Shown: piece after piece, positions 17,499 to 25,759 of the stretch | How the letters are laid out: each line of letters begins with the position of its first letter | Position numbering within the stretch: position 1 is the first letter of the stretch | Assembly: GCA_016714495.1 (NCBI GenBank) | Contig: JADKDU010000014.1 | Span: 1-64,000 of the forward strand | Reading direction: 5' to 3' | DNA length: 64,000 nt | Source: Hyphomonadaceae bacterium | Lineage (GTDB): Bacteria; Pseudomonadota; Alphaproteobacteria; Caulobacterales; Hyphomonadaceae | Made by a program: the position numbers and the translations under genes | Notes under the pieces: generated by a model | The model's database searches: none | What the model was told of the DNA's origin: nothing | What the model saw: the letters and a program-made list of their open reading frames with translations, nothing else

Positions 17499-17773
17499 AC
17501 ATCACCTGGCGCCCGCGCGCGGCCGATGACTTCGAACGTCTCATAGACGAGTCCAGCGCGGGGCATACGGCGAATGCATCGCGCGACAAGTCGTTGATGG
17601 AGAATCGCATCCTGCAGCTCGTCCGGTTCGAGCACCTGGGGCGGAAGTCGCGGCGCATTGGCGTGCGCGAACTGCCAATCGAAGGGACGCCTTATGTGGT
17701 GGTCAATCGCCGACTGGATGATGAATTGCTGATCCTGCGCATCTTTCACAATGGCAAGGCGACGCTGTCCTGA
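17495..17773 (+). CDS. RelE/ParE family toxin
   Basis: The 92-residue product begins with MNITWRPRAADDFERLI, the ParE/RelE N-terminal strand and helix, continues with FEHLGRKSRRIGVRELPIEGTPYVVVNRRLDDELLILRIFHNGK, which is the expected beta-hairpin core with the conserved G-R, R-E-L and Y-x-V-x-Y-like positions, and ends shortly after. Members poison gyrase or cleave mRNA at the ribosome; which applies here cannot be told. It is coupled to the upstream antitoxin by ATGA. Confidence 0.78.
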   Translation: MNITWRPRAADDFERLIDESSAGHTANASRDKSLMENRILQLVRFEHLGRKSRRIGVRELPIEGTPYVVVNRRLDDELLILRIFHNGKATLS

Positions 17774-17861
17774 CGGATTGACCCTTGTTGCCTGTCGCCA
17801 TGAACTGGCGAACGCGGCGCGCTGGTGTATTAAGGCGCGGGGATAGCGACTCGGGGCGGCG

Positions 17862-18884
17862 ATGGCGGACAAGCAGGAAATCCTGACGATCGAGGAGGCC
17901 ATGGAAGGCCTTCCGCCGGATTTCCAGTTCTTCGCCGAGCGTTTCCGCACCTCCGTTCAGCCGGGTCTCGTCGGCCGCGAGGCGGATCGCGAAGCGGCTG
18001 TGAAGAAGCAACGGACGTTCATCATTATTGGCGTACTGATAGGACTGATGATCGGCGTCGGCGGGTTCTTCCTGGGCGAAGACGTCTGGCCGTTTGGTAT
18101 CTTCGTGGGCATCGCGGCGCTGGGCGGCATGTGGGCCTGGGGCGGAATGGCGCTCACCAAACTCGCGAAAGAGACCAAGCTGATGCTGATCGAGCCGGTC
18201 TCGAGCGAGTTCGGCATGGGATATCAGCTCGACCCGGGGCAGCCGCAGGACATCTATACGTTCCGCTCGCTCGGCCTCGTGCCGGGCTGGGATCGCGCGA
18301 AGTATGAGGACCAGCTCACTGGTTCGCGCAACGACACGCCGTTCGAATTCTTCGAGGCGCATCTGGAAGAGAAGCGCACGACGACGGATTCCAAGGGCCG
18401 CACGCGCACGACTTGGGTGACGGTGTTCCGCGGTCAGTGCCTCATCGTGAAGTTCCACAAGAAGTTCAATGGCGTCACGAAAGTCTATCGCGACATGGGC
18501 ATGCTCAACTGGTTCGCGAAGCTGGGTCAGATGGGCAAGGGCGAGAAGGTGAAGCTGGAAGATGTCGTGTTCGAGAAATCGTTCGAGGTGTTCTCGACCG
18601 ACCAGATCGAGGCGCGCTTTATCCTGACGCCGGATTTCATGGAGCGTCTGCTCGGGCTTGAGCGCACGTTCAAGGGCAAGCAGGTGCGGTGTGCGTTTGC
18701 AGGCGGCGAGATGTTCCTGTGCTGCGAGGGAAAGAACCTGCTCGAAGCGGGATCGATGTACCGGAAGATGGATGATCTTGGCCGCGTGCGGGAGATGCTG
18801 CAGGACTTCGCCGCGGTCTTCCTGCTGATCGATGCGATGTCGCAGCGCTTGACGCCGGATGCGTTGCGCGGGCCGAACGTTTAA
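17862..18884 (+). CDS. DUF3137 domain-containing membrane protein
   Basis: The 340-residue product has a cytosolic N-terminus of ~45 residues, two closely spaced membrane segments (FIIIGVLIGLMIGVGGFFL near 52-70 and IFVGIAALGGMWAWGG near 78-95), then a soluble domain typical of DUF3137 (FEAHLEEKRTTT, VFRGQCLIVKFHKKFNG, FEVFSTDQIEARFILTPDFMERL). The function of the family is unknown. The start ATG follows CTCGGGGCGGCG. No operon partner is evident; the next gene starts ~120 nt later in the same direction. Confidence 0.8.
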   Translation: MADKQEILTIEEAMEGLPPDFQFFAERFRTSVQPGLVGREADREAAVKKQRTFIIIGVLIGLMIGVGGFFLGEDVWPFGIFVGIAALGGMWAWGGMALTKLAKETKLMLIEPVSSEFGMGYQLDPGQPQDIYTFRSLGLVPGWDRAKYEDQLTGSRNDTPFEFFEAHLEEKRTTTDSKGRTRTTWVTVFRGQCLIVKFHKKFNGVTKVYRDMGMLNWFAKLGQMGKGEKVKLEDVVFEKSFEVFSTDQIEARFILTPDFMERLLGLERTFKGKQVRCAFAGGEMFLCCEGKNLLEAGSMYRKMDDLGRVREMLQDFAAVFLLIDAMSQRLTPDALRGPNV

Positions 18885-19006
18885 GCATTCGCCCACGGCG
18901 CGAGCTGATAGCGCTATTTCAGTCTGGCCCGGCGCGATTTCGGTTGCGGTGAATCGGCGTTCTTGGTTTGTGGCCCTTCGTGGCCAGAACCGGGAGCCCG
19001 CCGACC

Positions 19007-19564
19007 ATGAAGAAGCCATTTCTAGAGCGCGCCCTCGAGACGGGCCTGTTCCGCGCCCGCTGGTTGATGGCGCCTTTCTATGTGGGTCTTATTGCGGCGG
19101 TGGCGGCGCTGCTGGTCGTGTTCTTTCAGGAGCTGGTCCACCAGATCCCGATGTTGTGGACGTTCGATCCCGTCACGCACGCCTATGCGATGACGGCCGA
19201 TGACGCGATCATGCTGGCGCTGTCGCTGATCGACCTGTCGCTGGCGGCGAACCTGGTCGTGATTGTGATGTTCTCGGGGTATGAGAACTTCGTTTCCAAG
19301 ATCGACACGGGCGAAAACGAAGACCGGCCGGAATGGATGGGCACGGTGGATTTCTCGGCGCTGAAACTGAAGCTGGTCGCCTCAATCGTCGCGATCTCAG
19401 GCATCGCATTGCTGAAAAGCTTCCTGGCGCTTGGCGACGGGATGGAGTTCACCCCGGTGGCCCGCGACAAGCTGATGTGGCAGGTAATTGTCCATCTGAC
19501 CTTTGTGGTCTCTGGGGTGCTGCTCGCGCTGATGGACTGGCTGACGGGCCACCAGAAGGACTGA
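19007..19564 (+). CDS. YqhA/TIGR00645 family inner-membrane protein
   Basis: From the ATG at 19007 the product is 185 residues with four hydrophobic helices: APFYVGLIAAVAALLVVFF, DLSLAANLVVIVMFSGYENF, LKLVASIVAISGIALLK and VIVHLTFVVSGVLLALMDW. These, the SGYENFVSK segment and the TVDFSALKLKL motif mark the UPF0114/YqhA family, whose role is unknown. A longer frame begins at 18968 with TTG but would only add a poorly supported tail. A hairpin follows the stop. Confidence 0.85.
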   Translation: MKKPFLERALETGLFRARWLMAPFYVGLIAAVAALLVVFFQELVHQIPMLWTFDPVTHAYAMTADDAIMLALSLIDLSLAANLVVIVMFSGYENFVSKIDTGENEDRPEWMGTVDFSALKLKLVASIVAISGIALLKSFLALGDGMEFTPVARDKLMWQVIVHLTFVVSGVLLALMDWLTGHQKD

Positions 19565-19595
19565 GCTTTCCGCAACGCGGCGTGCTAAAAAGAAA

Positions 19596-19622
19596 GGCCC
19601 CGTCGACAATGCCGACGGGGCC
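19596..19622 (-). terminator. Strong hairpin, U-tract on the minus strand
   Basis: A perfect 10-bp stem (ggccccgtcg / cgacggggcc) with a 7-nt loop. On the minus strand it is followed by TTTCTTTTTAGC, on the plus strand by AAAGGG, so as a terminator it fits minus-strand transcription best. No minus-strand gene lies between it and the S9 peptidase gene, so it may end a small antisense RNA or be a plus-strand hairpin of another kind. Confidence 0.55.
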
Positions 19623-19771
19623 AAAGGGTGATTCTCGGGGGAGAGAATGAGTGTGTTGTCGACCCCTGCGGCGCCGACCCCAAGTTCGCAAAGGGGCGAT
19701 GACGGGATTGTTTGGGGCGCAATTGCGGCGCGGCAGTTGACACTAGCGCCGGCAGGTTCTGGATTTCCCGC

Positions 19772-22144
19772 ATGAAGCCTGCACCAGACAGGGGGAAGCG
19801 TATCCGGGGAACGCTGCGCGGTTTTGCGCTGGCGCTGGCTTTGATTTCGGTCGCGATTCCGGCAATGGCGCAGGGAACCGCGGAGGACTACAGCCGGGCT
19901 GAGAACCTCCGTACACGCTATTACGGTCTTGTCGAAGGCATCGTCGACGAACCGACATTTTCCGAAGACTCGCAGACGTTGGTCTATCGCCGCTGGCTGA
20001 ACGGCGGCGGCTTCACATTCATGCAGCTGGATCTGGTCACGATGACGAAGTCGCCGGCTTTCGATCAGCCGGCGGTGGCGAAGTCGCTGGCGAATGCGAC
20101 TGGTCGGCCATGGGGCGGCGCGAACCTTCCTTTCTCGAAGTACAAGCTGGATGCTGACCGCACATCGATGGAGTTCGAGGGAACGGGTGCGCGCTGGCGT
20201 TGCATGCTCAATGTGTGGACGTGCGAGAAGCTGGAAGAGGTCAACCGGCCGCCGCCGGTTCTAGGCATGGGAACGCGCAAGCCGATCGGCTCGGGTCGGC
20301 CTGACAAGCCCGATCCGAAACCGGTGAAGTCGCCGGATGGAAAATCTGAAGCGTTCGTTCGTGAGAGCAATCTTTACGTTCGTGATCTCGCGACAATGGC
20401 GGAGCGCCAGCTGACGTTCGACGGCGGCGAAGCGAACTTTTATGTCGTCACCGGGGAGAGCTGGTCTCCCGATAGCAGCATGCTGGCAGTCTCGCGCACG
20501 CGACCGGGTGAAGAGCGCTACGTTCATTATATCGAGAGCGCCCCCGAAGATTCACGCGAGCCGGTGCTGACGGAATTGTTCTACGAAAAGCCTGGCGATG
20601 TGCTGACGGATCGCCAGCCCGTGCTGATCGATGTTGCATCCGGCAAGGCGACGGTGATCGATCGCAAGTTGTTTCCGAACGCCTACGCGCAGTCCGAGCC
20701 GAGGTGGTGGAAAGACGGGCGGGGCTTCTACATCCGCTACAACCAGCGCGGCCATCAGGTCTATCGCGTCATCGAAGTAAGCAAGCAAGGCGTCCCCCGC
20801 GTGCTGATCGACGAGCAGGCGAAGACCTATGTCGAATACAGCTCGAAGATCGTGTTCGAGCCGGTGAATGACGGCAAGGAGATTGTGTGGATGTCGGAGC
20901 GGGATGGCTGGTGCCATCTCTATCTCTATGACGGCGTGAAAGGCGTGGTGAAGTCGCAAATCACCAAGGGCGACTGGGCCGTGCGCACCGTGATAAAAGT
21001 GGACCCGAAACGGCGCGAGATCATCTTCAGCGCCAACGGCATGCGGCCGGGCGAGGACCCGTATTTTGTACATTATTACCGGATCAACTTCGACGGCACG
21101 GGGCTGGTCGCTCTGACGGATGCTCCGGCCACGCACACGGTGACGTTTTCACCGAACTATTCGGTCTATGTCGATACCTGGTCGCGCGTGGATATGGCGC
21201 CGGTGACGCAGCTGCGCCGGTCTTCCGATGGCGCCGTGTTGATGGAGCTGGAGCGCGCCTCGACAGATGCGCTGGTTGCAGCCGGCTGGTCGCCGCCCGA
21301 GCCGTTCATCGCAAAAGGGCGCGACGGCAAGACGGACATCTACGGTGTCATCGTCAAGCCGAGCAATTTCGATCCGTCAAAAAAATACCCCGTGATCGAG
21401 AACATCTATGCCGGCCCGCACGGCGCGTTCACGCCGAAGGGTTTCCTCGCCTACCGCCAGATGCAGGCGCAGGCCGAGCTCGGCTTCATCGTCGTGCAGA
21501 TGGACGGGATGGGCACGAACTATCGGTCCAAGGCTTTCCATGATGTGAGTTGGAAGAACCTCAAGGATGCCGGCTTCCCGGACCGCATCCTCTGGCACCA
21601 GGCGGCGGCCGCGAAGTATCCCTGGTACGATATGAGCCGGCTCGGCATCTATGGCGGGTCGGCCGGCGGCCAGAGCGCGATGGGCGCGCTTTTGTTCCAC
21701 AATGATGTATACAAGGCGGCGTGGTCGTTCGCAGGCAGCCATGACAACCGCATGGACAAGGTCTGGTGGAGCGAACAATACCTTGGCTGGCCGGTCGGAC
21801 CGGAATATGCGGCGGCGTCAAACATCGACAATGCACGGCTGCTGCAGGGCAAGCTAGCGCTGGTGGTGGGCGAACTCGACACGAACGTCGATCCCTCTTC
21901 GACCTATCAGGTGGTCGATGCGCTGATCAAAGCGGGCAAGACATTCGAGTTCATCTTCCTGCCCGGCGTCGATCACAGCGAAGGCGGGCAGTATGGCGAG
22001 CGCCGCCGCTGGGACTTTTTTGTCAAAGCGCTGATGGGCGTTGAGCCGCCGGATCGGAATGCGCCTGCTTCACTTCCCGCGGCCGCAGAAAGAACGACAT
22101 CTGCGTCGCCTAAGAACGGGAGCGCAGCGGCTTCACAGCCCTAG
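19772..22144 (+). CDS. S9 family peptidase (dipeptidyl-peptidase IV-like), secreted
   Basis: From the ATG at 19772 the product has 790 residues: a signal peptide (RGFALALALISVAIPAMAQ), an eight-bladed beta-propeller of the DPP IV N-terminal type, and a C-terminal alpha/beta-hydrolase domain. The catalytic triad is visible as Ser630 in GIYGGSAGGQS, the aspartate in GELDTNVDP and the histidine in GVDHSEGG. It should cleave dipeptides or oligopeptides in the periplasm. A TTGACA element lies 30 nt before the ATG, so the transcript may have almost no leader. The C-terminal ~30 residues are a low-complexity tail. The frame could begin at 19712, but that would bury the signal peptide. Confidence 0.9.
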   Translation: MKPAPDRGKRIRGTLRGFALALALISVAIPAMAQGTAEDYSRAENLRTRYYGLVEGIVDEPTFSEDSQTLVYRRWLNGGGFTFMQLDLVTMTKSPAFDQPAVAKSLANATGRPWGGANLPFSKYKLDADRTSMEFEGTGARWRCMLNVWTCEKLEEVNRPPPVLGMGTRKPIGSGRPDKPDPKPVKSPDGKSEAFVRESNLYVRDLATMAERQLTFDGGEANFYVVTGESWSPDSSMLAVSRTRPGEERYVHYIESAPEDSREPVLTELFYEKPGDVLTDRQPVLIDVASGKATVIDRKLFPNAYAQSEPRWWKDGRGFYIRYNQRGHQVYRVIEVSKQGVPRVLIDEQAKTYVEYSSKIVFEPVNDGKEIVWMSERDGWCHLYLYDGVKGVVKSQITKGDWAVRTVIKVDPKRREIIFSANGMRPGEDPYFVHYYRINFDGTGLVALTDAPATHTVTFSPNYSVYVDTWSRVDMAPVTQLRRSSDGAVLMELERASTDALVAAGWSPPEPFIAKGRDGKTDIYGVIVKPSNFDPSKKYPVIENIYAGPHGAFTPKGFLAYRQMQAQAELGFIVVQMDGMGTNYRSKAFHDVSWKNLKDAGFPDRILWHQAAAAKYPWYDMSRLGIYGGSAGGQSAMGALLFHNDVYKAAWSFAGSHDNRMDKVWWSEQYLGWPVGPEYAAASNIDNARLLQGKLALVVGELDTNVDPSSTYQVVDALIKAGKTFEFIFLPGVDHSEGGQYGERRRWDFFVKALMGVEPPDRNAPASLPAAAERTTSASPKNGSAAASQP

Positions 22145-22159
22145 CGCGCTTGCCCATCG

Positions 22160-22984
22160 CTAGCCGGGCTTTGCACAGATCACCAATTCGACTTTGCATC
22201 CTTTGACATTGCATTTTTTCAAAGCTGCGCTACTCGCCTCGCTTTCGCTCATGTCCCAAGATACTCGAAACTGCTGACCATTTATCGGAACTTCGCCCTT
22301 GTAAGCGAAAGCGAGGCGGCCTTGATTGAACGTACCCCCGATCAATCGGCATCCTTTGCCATCCCCTTTTTCATCACATGCTTTGATGGCCGCTGTCTCG
22401 GCTGCCGCAGGAGAAGACTGACCGGTGGCGCCTCCCCAATCAACGTAACTCGTCTCCCCGAAGTCGCCCCAATCCGAAACGGCAATCGCGGACCAGCTCC
22501 GGTTCAGAACCGCCTGAGCTTGCGCGGCGGCGGAGGCGACGCGTTGGGCTTCTGCCAGTTGCGCCGCAGCCTGCCTCGCGGCGGCATCCCGCAGTGCGGT
22601 TTCGATCTCGTTGATCCAGCTCGCAGCTTGCGCGCGTTATCCCTGGCGCTCGTAAGACGTCGCGCTTAGGAAGGCGCGCAGCACGGAAAGGTCGTTTGAA
22701 TCCGAGATCTGCGGCCAGTCCGCACGCGCCCGGATACACGGATCGACGGGCGCGGGCGGAGGGGCGGCGGTACGGGCGACTGGCTTCGGCGCTTCGCTGT
22801 CCTTGGCGGTGCGCGCCTGAGCATCGGCGCGAAAGCGCCCATTGGGGTATGATCTCAGATAGCTGCGTAATTACGAGCAGTCTTTCGCCGCTGCATAGAC
22901 TGCCGATTCTGGATCCTGACCCGTTGCCACGGTCGGAGCGGCGAGCCCAAGTCCAAACGCCAGTATAGCCGCTATGGCTCGCAT
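22160..22984 (-). pseudogene. Secreted DUF4189-like protein with two in-frame TAA codons
   Basis: On the minus strand a single frame runs 274 codons from the ATG at 22984, interrupted only by TAA at 22873-22871 and 22639-22637. It opens with a signal peptide (MRAIAAILAFGLGLAAPTVA), then a segment of the type YLRSYPNGRFRADAQA, a proline-rich linker, an alanine-rich coiled coil (AAARQAAAQLAEAQRVASAA), and a C-terminal domain with paired cysteines (IKACDEKGDGKGC, ALKKCNVKGCKVELVICA) reminiscent of DUF4189. Both stops could come from GAA or CAA by one change. Its start overlaps the end of the TIR gene by 13 nt, so it is the last gene of that operon. Confidence 0.6.
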
Positions 22985-23997
22985 GGGCCCCATGTGTTCC
23001 TCGTCCCCGCCGTCTTGTTCTCGACAACCAGATTGAAGTTTCGCGCCTGATCGGTCGCGACATATTCCGGCGTCAGGGCATATTGTTCTCCCAGAGCGAA
23101 GGAAGGTTCAAGTACGCGGGTCAGCACCTGCTGGTCCGTCTCGCTCTCGATTGAGTGAACAAAGCGGCTACCCGGCGCCGTGAACACAAGTCTGCCGCTC
23201 TCGATGGTTACGTTCGGGCCCTCCGCGCAGGAAAGGCCATCCCAGTTCCAATGACCGACCAGACGGCGCGACGGTGTTTCGGAAACGCCCAGCACCGGCG
23301 CGGGAGGGATCGGCCTAGCGCCGTTTGCACACGTGCCTTGCGTCGGCGTTGATCCATCCAGGCAAGTCTCGCCCCGCTTGGCGGCGGCTGGTTCCGGGGC
23401 ATTGCCGGCAATCTCGGCGGGATCTGCCGCAGGCTCCGGCGAACCGGGCTTTTGTTGCGTCACGAACCACGCCACCCCGCCGACCACCGCCGCAATCGCT
23501 ACAAGCGCCAGCGTCGTTTGCGTGCGCGGAGACATTCCGCTTTCAGAAGTTTTCGGCTTGATTGCCGGCGCGGTCGCGGTCGTTACACGCGGCGTCGCCG
23601 GGCGTCCGACCTGCGCGGAGATCTCGTCCGCCAGCTTTGCCAATCCTCTGGAGTTCACGTCGCGCCAGTCCGTGAGGTCTACGGTCTGCACCATATAGAG
23701 ACCCATGGGCAGGTCTTCGGCCGCGATTGGATCGATCATCGCGGGCAGCAGCTTCTTGGCCTTGCGCGCGACCAGCGCCTCGTGCCGGACATTGTCGCTT
23801 GCAATCGATGTGCGCGACCACAGCACCACGGCCAGCTTGCAGGCCGTGAGCTTGCCCCTGATCCACGTGTCCCAGTCTTGCCCTGGCGGCGTTTCCTGAT
23901 CCCAGAACACGTCGATGCCGCGCGCTTCCAGCGCCTGCTGCACGCGCTGTGCGGCCGCGCGGTCCTTGCTGGAGTAGGAGAGAAAGACGTCAGGCAT
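22972..23997 (-). CDS. TIR-domain protein with membrane anchor and extracytoplasmic domain
   Basis: The 341-residue protein begins with a TIR domain (MPDVFLSYSSKDRAAAQRV... IDVFWDQE... LAVVLWSRTSIAS... LLPAMID, residues 1-130). Glu73 in SDNVRHEALVA occupies the place of the catalytic glutamate of NAD-cleaving TIRs. A proline/threonine-rich linker is followed by one membrane span (TTLALVAIAAVVGGVAWFV, 161-179) and a ~160-residue C-terminal part with cysteines and a GHWNWDG...LVFTAPGSRF segment, presumably periplasmic. The layout suggests signal sensing outside and NAD-related or scaffold action inside; this is inference. It lies 21 nt after a lipoprotein gene and overlaps a secreted-protein gene. 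Confidence 0.85.
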   Translation of the reverse strand: MPDVFLSYSSKDRAAAQRVQQALEARGIDVFWDQETPPGQDWDTWIRGKLTACKLAVVLWSRTSIASDNVRHEALVARKAKKLLPAMIDPIAAEDLPMGLYMVQTVDLTDWRDVNSRGLAKLADEISAQVGRPATPRVTTATAPAIKPKTSESGMSPRTQTTLALVAIAAVVGGVAWFVTQQKPGSPEPAADPAEIAGNAPEPAAAKRGETCLDGSTPTQGTCANGARPIPPAPVLGVSETPSRRLVGHWNWDGLSCAEGPNVTIESGRLVFTAPGSRFVHSIESETDQQVLTRVLEPSFALGEQYALTPEYVATDQARNFNLVVENKTAGTRNTWGPCEP

Positions 23998-24018
23998 GTC
24001 GTCCCCCTCCGCCTGGCT

Positions 24019-24459
24019 TCAGCTTCGTGCGATCCCAGCTCGCCCGATCAGGATGAAGAAATCCGTGTCGAGCTGCCAGTCTTTTCCCATATGCCTGTTC
24101 TTGGCGGCGGGTACGCGCAGCAGAACAACGTCCTGCTTGAAATATTGGAACCGCGCCACTTCCTCGGTGCGGTAGGTCTTGATCGTCTCAGCGCCGAAAT
24201 GGCGCGTCTCACCATCCTTCAGCGACGGCGGCCACGCTGAATTTTCGCCGACATGACTTTTTACTTCCGCGATTTTGTCGCCCCATCCAGCCGCACGTAA
24301 AGCGTCGTCGCCTTCGGCAGGCCATTCGACCAGTGAGAAGATTTCCCCCGGTTCGATGATCTTCACCTCTTTGGCGGAAACCGCGCCTGCGCTCGTCGCG
24401 CAGGCGGGCGCCATCAGCAGAGCCAGTCCGGCAAAGGCGGCGGCCAGGAATTTCTGCAT
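24019..24459 (-). CDS. Putative lipoprotein of the TIR operon, unknown family
   Basis: The 146-residue product has a lipoprotein signal (FLAAAFAGLALLMAPAC) and then a small soluble domain with no recognised motif (IIEPGEIFSLVEWPAEGDD, TRHFGAETIKTY, FQYFKQDVVLLRVPAA). It is the first gene of the minus-strand set with the TIR protein, only 21 nt upstream of that start, and lies 9 nt downstream of xth. A periplasmic sensor or partner for the TIR protein's outer domain is possible but not shown. Confidence 0.65.
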   Translation of the reverse strand: MQKFLAAAFAGLALLMAPACATSAGAVSAKEVKIIEPGEIFSLVEWPAEGDDALRAAGWGDKIAEVKSHVGENSAWPPSLKDGETRHFGAETIKTYRTEEVARFQYFKQDVVLLRVPAAKNRHMGKDWQLDTDFFILIGRAGIARS

Positions 24460-24468
24460 ACCCCTTCC

Positions 24469-25257
24469 TCAGTCTTCGAAGGTTCCGATCACCGGCACAT
24501 GATCCGACGGCTTGCCAAGCGCATCCATGCCGCGCGCGGCCCGGTGGATCGCAATGGACTTAAGACGATCCGCCGCCTGTGGCGAGCACATGAGATGGTC
24601 GATACGGATGCCCCAATCCTTCTGCCACGCGCCGGCCTGGTAATCCCAGAATGTGTATTTCTGCATCCGCCCGTCGCGCGCCATGAAGGCGTCAGTGTAG
24701 CCAAGATATTGTAGCTTGCGGAACCGCGCGCGTGTGTCTGGGAAGGCGAGGGCGTCTTCTTGCCATGCGCGCGGATCCCAGCAATCCTCGTCGCGCGGTA
24801 TGCAGTTGTAGTCGCCCGCCAGCACGACGGATTCTTCCGTTTCACGCAGCGCGGCGGCGCGTTCGATCAGCCGATCCATCCAGCGTAGCTTGTAGTCATA
24901 TTTCTCGCCGGGACGCGGATTGCCGTTGGGCAGGTAAACCGACGCCACGCGCATCGGGCGGGGAGATTCGATCAGCACTTCGAGATAGCGGCTCTGCTCG
25001 TCTTCCGGTTCGCCAGGCAGGCGGCGCACCTCGTCAAAGATGCGGAATTTCGACAGCACCGCCACGCCGTTATAGGTCTTCTGCCCGAAGACTGCGCAGT
25101 TGAATCCCAGCGCCTCGATCTCCTCGCGCGGAAATTTCTCGTCGATGCATTTGATTTCCTGCAAGCACCAGACATCGGCCTCGCAGGTCTTCAGCACGTC
25201 CAGCACCGTTGGCAGGCGGGCGTTGACGGAATTGACGTTCCAGGTCGCGATCTTCAT
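24469..25257 (-). CDS. xth: Exodeoxyribonuclease III / AP endonuclease family
   Basis: The 262-residue enzyme belongs to the EEP superfamily: MKIATWNVNSVNARL, WCLQEIKC with the metal-binding glutamate, GVAVLSK, ASVYLPNG with the catalytic tyrosine, LAGDYNCIP with the Asp/Asn pair, IRIDHLMCS, and PSDHVPVIG with the catalytic histidine at the end. It cleaves abasic sites and degrades 3' ends in base-excision repair. The start at 25257 matches the family N-terminus; the longer frame upstream is noise. It is immediately upstream of the TIR operon lipoprotein on the same strand. Confidence 0.9.
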   Translation of the reverse strand: MKIATWNVNSVNARLPTVLDVLKTCEADVWCLQEIKCIDEKFPREEIEALGFNCAVFGQKTYNGVAVLSKFRIFDEVRRLPGEPEDEQSRYLEVLIESPRPMRVASVYLPNGNPRPGEKYDYKLRWMDRLIERAAALRETEESVVLAGDYNCIPRDEDCWDPRAWQEDALAFPDTRARFRKLQYLGYTDAFMARDGRMQKYTFWDYQAGAWQKDWGIRIDHLMCSPQAADRLKSIAIHRAARGMDALGKPSDHVPVIGTFED

Positions 25258-25293
25258 GGCATGCTTGATACCGCGATTGGCTGGAAACGGAAG

Positions 25294-25752
25294 ATGGCGA
25301 TGGAAACCGGTGTGGACCTGACGGGCGGATGCCGCTGTGGCGCGGTGCGCTATGCGGTCAGGGTCGAGAAACGGCCAGCGGCTTATGCGTGCCACTGCCT
25401 CGATTGCCAGACATGGAGCGGCAGCGCTTTCTCCGAGGCGATGTATCTGCTGGAACCTTCTTTGGCCGTGACCGGCGATGTAGTGGTCTATGAGCTCACC
25501 AGCCCCAGCGGCCGCATCTCGCGCCATCGCGTGTGCCCTGTCTGTCGCACGCGCCTCTTCAACACGAATTCCGCGCGACCCGGCTTTGCCGTGTTGCGGG
25601 CGGGCACACTTGACGACAGCGATACGTTGAATGTCGTTGCGCATATCTGGACGAAGCGGAAGCAGCCATGGCTGGCGATCGCTGACGGCATTCCGAGCTG
25701 GCGGGAGGCGGCGCCGCCTGCAGATTTCATGGCGGCGTTGGGGGTGGGCTGA
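25294..25752 (+). CDS. GFA family (CENP-V-like) zinc protein
   Basis: The 152-residue product has the zinc-binding layout of the glutathione-dependent formaldehyde-activating (GFA) family: LTGGCRCGAVRYAV, YACHCLDCQTWSGSAFSE, and CPVCRTRLFN, giving CxC, CxC-x-C and CxxC ligands. The real function of most members is not known. It is divergent from xth, with 36 nt between the two starts, so they probably share a regulatory region. ATG at 25300 is an alternative start. Confidence 0.85.
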   Translation: MAMETGVDLTGGCRCGAVRYAVRVEKRPAAYACHCLDCQTWSGSAFSEAMYLLEPSLAVTGDVVVYELTSPSGRISRHRVCPVCRTRLFNTNSARPGFAVLRAGTLDDSDTLNVVAHIWTKRKQPWLAIADGIPSWREAAPPADFMAALGVG

Positions 25753-25759
25753 CTAGTCC

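Noticed and set aside
16277..17950. 557-residue minus-strand frame opposite the aldo/keto reductase and toxin-antitoxin genes
   Set aside because: Spans three plausible plus-strand genes and has no motif.
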